NCBI RefSeq assembly: GCF_001422245.1
Contig: NZ_LMMM01000001.1
Coordinates: 575,537 to 639,536, forward strand
Reading direction: 5' to 3'
Origin: Rhizobium sp. Leaf262
Lineage (GTDB): Bacteria > Pseudomonadota > Alphaproteobacteria > Rhizobiales > Rhizobiaceae
DNA: 64,000 bases
Part shown: piece after piece, positions 57,516 to 64,000 of the stretch
How the letters are laid out: the number at the start of each line of letters is the position of its first letter
Position numbering within the stretch: position 1 is the first letter of the stretch
Program-made: the position numbers and the translations under genes
Notes under the pieces: model-generated
What the model was told of the DNA's origin: nothing
The model's input: only the letters and a program-made list of their open reading frames with translations
Database searches by the model: none

Positions 57516-58649
57516 ATGCCAGCACCGATCGGTGAATTGACCGGACCAAGATCTCTTGAAAACGCCAAGGACTGGATGCGCGCCCGCCTCGGCAAACGTA
57601 TTCATCCGCTTGGCCTGACCGACCCGAACACGACGATGGATACCATCGACGCGCTGGAGGGGCTGGATGGTGAAAACTGGGCAAAAGCCTGGATCGCGGC
57701 GGGACATGGTTACATGAGAAAGGCTGAGGAGCTGATCTCCACAGGTGATACGACCGCAGCGCGTGATGCCTATTATCAAGCCTATGGGTTCTATTTCCTC
57801 GGCCGGTTTCCGTGCCCGAACCACCCGGCCAAGGAAGAAAGCTACCGGTTGGAACTTGATGCCTACGCGAAATTCGGGGCACTCGCCGAACCACCCATCG
57901 TGCCGGTCAGCATTCCCTTCGATGCGCCTGATGTGCTCTCGAACGAAATCCGATTTTATCTGCGCAAACCCGTGGGTGTGGAAAAGCCCCCGGTCGTCAT
58001 CATATGGGGCGGCGTCGATGCCTGGAAGGAGGAGATGACCGAGCTGTCCAACGCTCTGGTTTCGGCAGGTATCGCAACGATCGCAATGGATAATGTCGGT
58101 ACTGGCCAGTCGCCGCTCAAAGCGCGCCGTGATGGTGAAATCCAGTTCAAACCAGTGATCGAATGGGTATTGCAGGCGGGCGATCTGGATGGAAGCCGCA
58201 TCGGCCTGATTGGTCGATCCTTTGGTGGCCATTGGTCAACGAAATTGGCGCATCAGTTGCCGGAAAAACTTCGCTGCGCTGTCAACTGGGGCGGCGGTAT
58301 CCACTTCATGTTCCAGAAGGAATGGGTTGAGGCCTCACGCTATCCCGACAGCTATCTGATGGAGCTTGTCGAGACCCGCAGCCGGATGCTGGGTGCGCAA
58401 AACGATGAAGAGTATGTCGACGGTTTCCGCGCCTTGTCCCTCCTCGATCAGGGACTTCTGTCTCAACCCTGCGCCCCTTTGCTGTTGGTCAACGGTAAGG
58501 AGGACAAGCAGTGCCCCATAGCCGACATCGATCTGCTTCTTGAGCATGGCAGCCCGAAATCGGTGCGTCTGTTTCCGGGCGGCCATATGGGCTTTGGCCC
58601 GCATACCGTTCCCACGATTGTCGCGTGGGTCGGCAATCACCTGAAATGA
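57516..58649 (+). CDS. Alpha/beta hydrolase, C-C hydrolase/FrsA-like
   Basis: 377 residues. Helical N-terminal cap (about 1-140) then a core with nucleophile GRSFGG, acid in NGKEDKQC and His in GGHMGFGPH. The layout resembles 2,6-dihydroxypseudooxynicotine hydrolase, a C-C bond hydrolase of nicotine breakdown. This resemblance is by pattern only. 34 bases after the BKACE gene. Confidence 0.8.
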   Translation: MPAPIGELTGPRSLENAKDWMRARLGKRIHPLGLTDPNTTMDTIDALEGLDGENWAKAWIAAGHGYMRKAEELISTGDTTAARDAYYQAYGFYFLGRFPCPNHPAKEESYRLELDAYAKFGALAEPPIVPVSIPFDAPDVLSNEIRFYLRKPVGVEKPPVVIIWGGVDAWKEEMTELSNALVSAGIATIAMDNVGTGQSPLKARRDGEIQFKPVIEWVLQAGDLDGSRIGLIGRSFGGHWSTKLAHQLPEKLRCAVNWGGGIHFMFQKEWVEASRYPDSYLMELVETRSRMLGAQNDEEYVDGFRALSLLDQGLLSQPCAPLLLVNGKEDKQCPIADIDLLLEHGSPKSVRLFPGGHMGFGPHTVPTIVAWVGNHLK

Positions 58650-58665
58650 TGTGAAGGAACGTTTC

Positions 58666-58977
58666 ATGAGCAATTGGCGACTGATGATGCCGACCACGGA
58701 GGCCTATCTGCTGGATAAGGTTCTCTACGAACTCCACCATAAGCCGGATGATCTTGCTGCCTATAATGCGGACAAGGATGCTTATCTGGCACGGTTCAAA
58801 CTCACTCCCGATATGGCTGCAAAGATCAGCGGCAACGATGTCGCTGGTCTCTACGAAGCCGGTGTCAATCCTTACCTGCTGCGCGCCCATTGCATCGGAG
58901 TGCGGATTCCCGAGGACGTATCGCTCGCTGCCCTGCGCAGCCTGATGAAAGAAGGAGACGACAAATGGCTGAACTGA
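58666..58977 (+). CDS. LigA-type extradiol dioxygenase small subunit
   Basis: 103 residues from ATG 58666, after GAAGGAAC. Helical LigA-family subunit (TEAYLLDKVLYELHH, PYLLRAHCIGVRI) that normally caps the active site of its LigB partner, whose gene overlaps by 13 bases. Together they form a class III extradiol enzyme. Confidence 0.85.
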   Translation: MSNWRLMMPTTEAYLLDKVLYELHHKPDDLAAYNADKDAYLARFKLTPDMAAKISGNDVAGLYEAGVNPYLLRAHCIGVRIPEDVSLAALRSLMKEGDDKWLN

Positions 58978-59816
58978 CGGGAATCTATACTGCGAGCCAC
59001 ACACCGGTGATGCTGAATTTCCCTGATCGCATCGCTGCGGATCTGCGCAACGAAATTTTCGGTGCCTACGAGGCGATGGGTCGGGATTTCGAATCCGGCA
59101 AGCCCGATGCATTGGTAGTCCTCTCCAATGATCATTTGCACAATTTCTTTCTCAACAATTTTCCGGCACTGTGCATCGGCGTCGGTGAAAGTTATGAAAG
59201 CCCGATCGAGCACTGGCTGAAAGCCAAACGGCGCGTCTTCGCCGGCGATCAGGCCTTCGGCGCCTATCTCTTGCAGGAGGCATTGAAAGCCGATTTCGAC
59301 CCGTCTTTCTCCATGGACATGGTGTTGGACCACGGCTCGTTGACCCCGCTGGAACTGGCAGGGCTGGATCCGGACCTGCCGATCGTTCCGGTGCTGTTCA
59401 ACTGCGTCCAGCCTCCGATGCCGACAATGCGTCGCTGCTATCAGTTCGGCAAATTCCTTGGCGACGCGATCCGCCGTTATGACGGTGTGAAGCGTGTGGC
59501 GATCCTCGCGACTGGCGGTATCAGTCATGATATCGCAACGCCGAGAATGGGTATGGTCAATCGCGAGTTCGATGAGACGTTGCTTCAGCTTCTCGAAGCT
59601 GGCGATCCTGATGCGGTGCTGACCTATGCAACGGAGCAGGTCCACACCGCCGGCAATGGGGCGGAAGAAATTCGCATGTGGATGGCGGCTATGGGTGCCG
59701 CTGGCGGCTTGCCCTTCCGGCGCGCCTATTACCGTGCCGTCAATGACTGGTACACGGGCATCGGCATCGGCCATTTCGGTCAGGCTGAACTGGCGGCGGC
59801 AAATCATCATGGCTGA
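58965..59816 (+). CDS. LigB-type class III extradiol ring-cleavage dioxygenase
   Basis: 283 residues from ATG 58965. Fe(II) ligands by comparison with LigB: H12 (TASHTPVM), H57 (SNDHLHNF) and the Glu of GAEEIRMW; the catalytic acid/base His is in ATGGISHDI. All are retained. It should open a dihydroxylated ring using O2. Tightly linked to the LigA-like gene. Confidence 0.88.
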   Translation: MAELTGIYTASHTPVMLNFPDRIAADLRNEIFGAYEAMGRDFESGKPDALVVLSNDHLHNFFLNNFPALCIGVGESYESPIEHWLKAKRRVFAGDQAFGAYLLQEALKADFDPSFSMDMVLDHGSLTPLELAGLDPDLPIVPVLFNCVQPPMPTMRRCYQFGKFLGDAIRRYDGVKRVAILATGGISHDIATPRMGMVNREFDETLLQLLEAGDPDAVLTYATEQVHTAGNGAEEIRMWMAAMGAAGGLPFRRAYYRAVNDWYTGIGIGHFGQAELAAANHHG

Positions 59817-60933
59817 AACGCGAAAGGCCCTCATCATCGGTGGCGGCATCGCTGGCATGTCGGCAGCCATCGCATTGCGCAAGGCCGGCCTTCAGGTGGA
59901 CCTCTGTGATCAGGACCCGCATTGGCGGGTCTATGGTGCCGGTATCACTATTACCGGTCCGACGCTGCGGGCCATGGGCAGGCTCGGCATTCTCGATGCG
60001 GTACTGGAACATGGATATGCTGCCGATGGTATCGATATCTGCTCGATTGACGGCAAACCTTTGTTCAGCATCGATACGCGCAACGACGCGTTGGGAAATA
60101 TTCCCAGTGCGGGGGGCATTCTGCGACCGACGCTGCATCGAATCATGTCGGAGCGGTTGCTTGCCTTGAACCCGACGCTGATGCTCGGTGTGACGGTCGA
60201 TGCAATCGACTGGCACGACGATGTCGCCACAGTGCGCCTCAGCAACGGTGCGTCTGCTACCTATGATCTGGTGGTGGGCGCTGACGGGATCTATTCACGG
60301 ACCAGACAACAGATGTTCGAGGCCGCACCGGTCCCACGCTATGCGGGGCAGATGTGCTGGCGGCTGATGATGGAACGACATCCCGCCATCGTGCGGCGAA
60401 CCTTCTTCCTTGGAGGGCCCGCCAAGGTTGGTCTCAACCCCGTCGCACCGGATCAAATGTACATGTTCTATCTTGAGGCCCAGCCGGAGCCGGTCTGGCG
60501 TGACGAGGCAGGACAATACGAAGTTCTGCGAACGTTACTGCAAAGCTATGGCGGCGTCCTGCGTGAGGTTGCGGACAGTCTCAACGCGCGTTCGAACGTC
60601 ATCTGTCGTCCGCTGGAAACGGTTCTGGCCGGTGAGACCTGGGTGCGATCGAACACCGTATTGATCGGTGATGCCGCCCACGCAACGACCCCTCAATTGG
60701 CGTCGGGTGCAGGTATGGGCATTGAGGACGGCTTGGTTCTGGGGGACGAAATTGCTCGCCACACGGATGTCCCGACCGCGCTTCAAAGCTTCATGCAACG
60801 ACGCTACACGCGCTGCAAACTGGTTGTCGACTCCTCGCTGGAGATCAGTCGGCTGGAGCGGGAACGGGCCGCCCCGCAGATGCAGACCGCCGTTGTAGAA
60901 AAGGCGCTTGCGGCGCTGAACGAGGAGTTCTGA
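59809..60933 (+). CDS. FAD-dependent aromatic monooxygenase
   Basis: 374 residues from ATG 59809, overlapping the dioxygenase stop by 8 bases. Group A flavin hydroxylase: GGGIAGMSAAIALRKAG, VVGADGIYSRTR and IGDAAHATTPQLASGAGMG. Relatives act on hydroxybenzoates or hydroxypyridines (for example 6-hydroxynicotinate 3-monooxygenase). It probably supplies the ring-cleavage substrate. Confidence 0.88.
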   Translation: MAETRKALIIGGGIAGMSAAIALRKAGLQVDLCDQDPHWRVYGAGITITGPTLRAMGRLGILDAVLEHGYAADGIDICSIDGKPLFSIDTRNDALGNIPSAGGILRPTLHRIMSERLLALNPTLMLGVTVDAIDWHDDVATVRLSNGASATYDLVVGADGIYSRTRQQMFEAAPVPRYAGQMCWRLMMERHPAIVRRTFFLGGPAKVGLNPVAPDQMYMFYLEAQPEPVWRDEAGQYEVLRTLLQSYGGVLREVADSLNARSNVICRPLETVLAGETWVRSNTVLIGDAAHATTPQLASGAGMGIEDGLVLGDEIARHTDVPTALQSFMQRRYTRCKLVVDSSLEISRLERERAAPQMQTAVVEKALAALNEEF

Positions 60934-60936
60934 GAA

Positions 60937-61713
60937 ATGTTCATCAGCGTCGATGGTCACAATCTCCACGTTGCTCTGCACGGCGATGAAAAAGCGCCGG
61001 TGCTGGTTCTTCTGCATTCGCTCGGAACATCCCATGACGTTTGGCAGGAGCAGGTGCGGGTGTTCAGCCGGTCGCATTATGTGATTTGCCCTGACTTTCG
61101 TGGCCATGGGTTGAGCGACCTTTCACAATCGCCTGTGACAATCGACGCCCTCTCGAGTGACGTCGTCGCCATCCTGACTCGGCTCGATGTGAAGGACTTT
61201 CATCTCGCTGGCATCTCCATCGGCGGACTGGTGGCGCAATGCGTTGCGGCGGCTTTATCCGACCGGGTGCAGACGATGACAGTGTTCGATTCCAATATCG
61301 TCAGCCTCGCCCCCCAGATGTGGAGGGACCGGGCGTCGAAAATCAGAGCAGATGGGTTAGCATCCATTGCTGGCGGCGTGTTGGCGCGATGGATGACGCC
61401 ACAGGCGTTCGATACCAACGAAGGCCGGGGCCTTGCGACGATGCTCGCACGCATGTCGTCTGAAGGTTACGCCGCTGGCTGCGACGCGCTGGCCATAGCC
61501 GACTGTCGCCCCCATGCGCCGCATCTGACCATGCCGGTCTCGGTCGCCGTGGGAGAGTTCGACGAAGCAACGCCACCTTCGGCGAACAGAGCCCTAGCAG
61601 ATGCCATTGCCGGAGCGAAGTTCCAAATCATTCCAGGCGCCGCGCATATTCCGCTTTTCGAACAGGCGGAGGCTGTCAACACGATCCTTGCACAATCCAT
61701 CAGGGAGACCTGA
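60937..61713 (+). CDS. Alpha/beta hydrolase, PcaD-like
   Basis: 258 residues. Nucleophile elbow AGISIGGLV, acid in GEFDEATPP and His in GAAHIPLFE. Resembles 3-oxoadipate enol-lactonase and related ring-opening product hydrolases. Three bases after the monooxygenase gene. Substrate unknown: lactone, amide or C-C bond are all possible. Confidence 0.85.
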   Translation: MFISVDGHNLHVALHGDEKAPVLVLLHSLGTSHDVWQEQVRVFSRSHYVICPDFRGHGLSDLSQSPVTIDALSSDVVAILTRLDVKDFHLAGISIGGLVAQCVAAALSDRVQTMTVFDSNIVSLAPQMWRDRASKIRADGLASIAGGVLARWMTPQAFDTNEGRGLATMLARMSSEGYAAGCDALAIADCRPHAPHLTMPVSVAVGEFDEATPPSANRALADAIAGAKFQIIPGAAHIPLFEQAEAVNTILAQSIRET

Positions 61714-61756
61714 TCGAAGTTGATCGGGGTGTGGCAATGACAGGGAGGAGGGCCAT

Positions 61757-64000
61757 ATGACCATCGGAAAACCGGCATTAAGAATTGAAGATCGTCGCTT
61801 TCTGATTGGCCAGGGACGATACGTCGATGACATGACGTTGCCTCGCCAATGCCACGCGGCAATGGTGCTGTCGCCGCATGCCCACGCCGATGTCGTGTCG
61901 ATCGACAAGAGCGAAGCCGTGGGCATGCCTGGCGTTCTAGCCATTCTGACTGGCGAAGATGTGGAAACAGACGGGCTGGGCAGCGTGCCGCCGTTCTTCA
62001 TGCCCGAACTGTGGGGCGGGCCGCCCGGTTTTGCGACATTGCGGCCTCTGCTCGTCAGGGACAGGGTCCGCTTTGTTGGAGAGCGTGTGGCCATCGTAAT
62101 CGCGGAAACGGCGGACCAGGCCCGCAACGCGGCAGATGCGGTATTCGTCGATTACGCCGAGCGTCCTGCGGTAGTGGATGCGGAGGCCGCCCTTGATCCC
62201 GGTGCGCCCGTCCTGTGGGACGAATGCGAGACCGGGAACCGTTCCGTCACGCTGAATTTTGGTGACGCTGAAAAGACGGCGAAAGCGTTTGATGCCGCGC
62301 ATCTGGTCATAAATCGCAGTTTCGTCAGTGGCCGGGTCGCGCCGTTCTCGCTGGAGCCACGCGGCTGCATAGGCGACTACAATTCTGGTGAAGATCGCTA
62401 TACGCTTTATACGAGTTCGCAGGATCCGCACGGCGTTCGCCGCGTTCTGGCGTCCGTCGTGCTGAAAATACCGGAATCGTCACTGCGTGTCGTTTCGCCC
62501 GATGTCGGCGGCGGCTTCGGTCTGAAAGCTCACATGCACCCCGAAGACGGGCTGGTTCTTTGGGCATCCCGGCGTGTGGGAAGGCCAGTCAAATGGATCG
62601 CAACCCGCAGCGAATCCATGCAGACGGACACGCAGGGACGGGGACAGACAGCACATGCCGAAATGGCACTGGACGCCTCTGGCCATATTCTTGGCGTCAG
62701 GGTGCGAGCCTTTCACAATCTTGGTGCATATTTCTGGGGTACGGCAACGCCGCCTCTATTCTTCTCGATGCAGCTTATTCCGGGCACCTACGCCATTCCC
62801 GCCGTAGATCTGGAAACCAATGCCGTGTTTACCAACATCGCGCCCTTATCGGTCTATCGCGGCGCTGGTCGTCCTGAAGCGGCTTTCGTCATCGAGAGGC
62901 TGATGGATGAGGCGGCCACAGCTCTTGGACTTGACCCACGCGAGATCAGGGCGCGCAACTATGTCTCCCCTGACCGGATGCCCTATCCCAATATGGCAGG
63001 ACTGACCTATGACAGCGGTGATTTTCCCCGTCTGGCAAAAGAGTGCGCCGAGGTCGCAGACTGGGATGGCTTTGCCGCCCGGCGCATGGCGAGCGAGGAA
63101 CGCGGGCGTCTGCGTGGCCGCTCGATCACGTCCTATATCGAAGTTGCCGGTGTCATGAACGAGCGGATGGAAATCCGTTTCGATCCATCTGGCACGCTGA
63201 CCATTATTGCCGGTACTCATTCGCACGGGCAGGGACATGCAACGGTCTTCAGCCAATTGGTGTCCGAGTGGCTGTCGATCGATATGAAGGACATCCGCTA
63301 CGTGCAGGGAGATACGGACAAGGTCCTGATCGGGCGAGGCACCTTTGCCGCACGCAGTTCCATGCTGGGTGGCACCGCCCTGCGAAAGGCTGCGGACGAT
63401 CTCATTTTGCGCGCGTCAAAAATGGCGGCGATGCTGATGAAGTCGGAGGAAAGTGACATCGAGTTCGCCGATGGTCTGTTCCGTTCGCGTAGTTCAAATC
63501 AGACCATGGGGCTGAAGGATGTCGCCCGCTTCTTCTACCTGCCAGCGGGACCCGTCATGCAATTTTCGCTCGGCCTCTATGGCGAGGGAACCTCTGCAGG
63601 CAAGCCGGGGGCGCAGCCGAATTTTCCCAACGGATGCCAGGTTTGCGAGATCGAGGTGACACCGGAAACGGGTGAGATCAGCATCGATCGCTTCGTTTGC
63701 GTCGATGACGTTGGACGAGCACTCAATCCCATGATTTGCGAAGGGCAGATTCATGGTGGTTGCGCACAGGGCATCGGTCAGGCGCTGTTCGAGGAGGTTG
63801 TCTATGATGAAACAGGGCAGCTCACCACCGGTTCCCTTATGGATTACTGCCTTCCTCGTGCCGAGCATATGCCGGTCATTCAATCAAGGCTGGTCGAGAT
63901 TCCAAGCGCATCCAACGTGCTTGGTGTGAAAGGCATTGGTGAATCGGGAACGATCGGAACCCCCGCTGCCATCGTCAACGCAATCTTGGATGCCGTCAGA
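61757..64000 (+). CDS. Molybdenum hydroxylase large subunit (form II CoxL/XdhB type), 3' end beyond window
   Basis: 748 codons open to the window end from ATG 61757, after GGAGG. Molybdopterin-binding subunit of the xanthine dehydrogenase superfamily: DVGGGFGLK, the active-site loop VYRGAGRPEA (form II type AYRGAGR, not the CO-dehydrogenase loop) and the catalytic Glu in GIGESGTIG near the edge. Such enzymes hydroxylate N-heteroaromatics with water oxygen and need FAD and 2Fe-2S partners, presumably encoded just past the edge. Confidence 0.92.
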   Translation, partial: MTIGKPALRIEDRRFLIGQGRYVDDMTLPRQCHAAMVLSPHAHADVVSIDKSEAVGMPGVLAILTGEDVETDGLGSVPPFFMPELWGGPPGFATLRPLLVRDRVRFVGERVAIVIAETADQARNAADAVFVDYAERPAVVDAEAALDPGAPVLWDECETGNRSVTLNFGDAEKTAKAFDAAHLVINRSFVSGRVAPFSLEPRGCIGDYNSGEDRYTLYTSSQDPHGVRRVLASVVLKIPESSLRVVSPDVGGGFGLKAHMHPEDGLVLWASRRVGRPVKWIATRSESMQTDTQGRGQTAHAEMALDASGHILGVRVRAFHNLGAYFWGTATPPLFFSMQLIPGTYAIPAVDLETNAVFTNIAPLSVYRGAGRPEAAFVIERLMDEAATALGLDPREIRARNYVSPDRMPYPNMAGLTYDSGDFPRLAKECAEVADWDGFAARRMASEERGRLRGRSITSYIEVAGVMNERMEIRFDPSGTLTIIAGTHSHGQGHATVFSQLVSEWLSIDMKDIRYVQGDTDKVLIGRGTFAARSSMLGGTALRKAADDLILRASKMAAMLMKSEESDIEFADGLFRSRSSNQTMGLKDVARFFYLPAGPVMQFSLGLYGEGTSAGKPGAQPNFPNGCQVCEIEVTPETGEISIDRFVCVDDVGRALNPMICEGQIHGGCAQGIGQALFEEVVYDETGQLTTGSLMDYCLPRAEHMPVIQSRLVEIPSASNVLGVKGIGESGTIGTPAAIVNAILDAVR

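Overview
This window is bacterial, GC-rich and gene-dense. The gene families and their order point to the Agrobacterium/Rhizobium group of the Alphaproteobacteria. The markers are a celABC-type cellulose operon, dctA/dctBD, a BA14K-family protein, idhA, lpiA-acvB, minCDE, and above all a close relative of TelA, the protelomerase (hairpin-telomere resolvase) of Agrobacterium species with a linear second chromosome. I infer an Agrobacterium-clade strain and a linear chromid or its partner chromosome. The species cannot be fixed from this window alone.

Layout, left to right. 1-7685: cellulose operon (celA cut by the window edge, celB, celC, TPR protein), with ATGA overlaps at every junction. 7788-10604: Rrf2-type regulator, flavin reductase, and a CelD/BcsL-type acetyltransferase with TPRs. 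10800-15577: C4-dicarboxylate uptake, dctA divergent from dctBD, with a recognisable sigma-54 promoter and paired activator sites. 15614-19280: BA14K protein, dadA-alr and a divergent Lrp-type regulator. 19282-21632: thiamine salvage operon thiM-thiE-thiD behind a TPP riboswitch. 21713-22800: idhA with an IolR-like operator. 22948-24285: telA. 24363-34334: M24 peptidase, acvB and lpiA, then four genes suited to peptides containing D-amino acids (M19 dipeptidase, D-aminopeptidase-like hydrolase, D-amino acid aminotransferase, DmpA). 34417-37963: propionyl-CoA carboxylase. 38062-40373: cystine-like ABC importer. 40487-41762: a membrane protein pair. 41925-43762: minCDE. 43831-45990: Fsr-type MFS exporter and an AraC regulator. 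45993-49467: LysR regulator, choline-type binding protein and choline sulfatase. 49574-51076: a lyase-superfamily protein with a signal peptide. 51370-55632: class Ib ribonucleotide reductase nrdHIEF behind an NrdR-like box and a cobalamin riboswitch. 55825-64000: TetR regulator, twin operators and a seven-gene catabolic operon that runs off the right edge.

The least familiar part is the right-hand catabolic operon. It encodes a beta-keto acid cleavage enzyme, a C-C hydrolase-like alpha/beta hydrolase, split LigA/LigB-type extradiol dioxygenase subunits, a flavin monooxygenase, a second alpha/beta hydrolase, and a molybdenum hydroxylase large subunit. Together these would suit hydroxylation, ring opening and hydrolysis of an aromatic substrate, probably N-heteroaromatic, that I cannot name. 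The last gene is open to the window end.

No CRISPR array, rRNA, tRNA, insertion sequence or prophage was recognised. Most of the region looks like stable chromosomal sequence. All start sites, operators and riboswitch limits are by eye.
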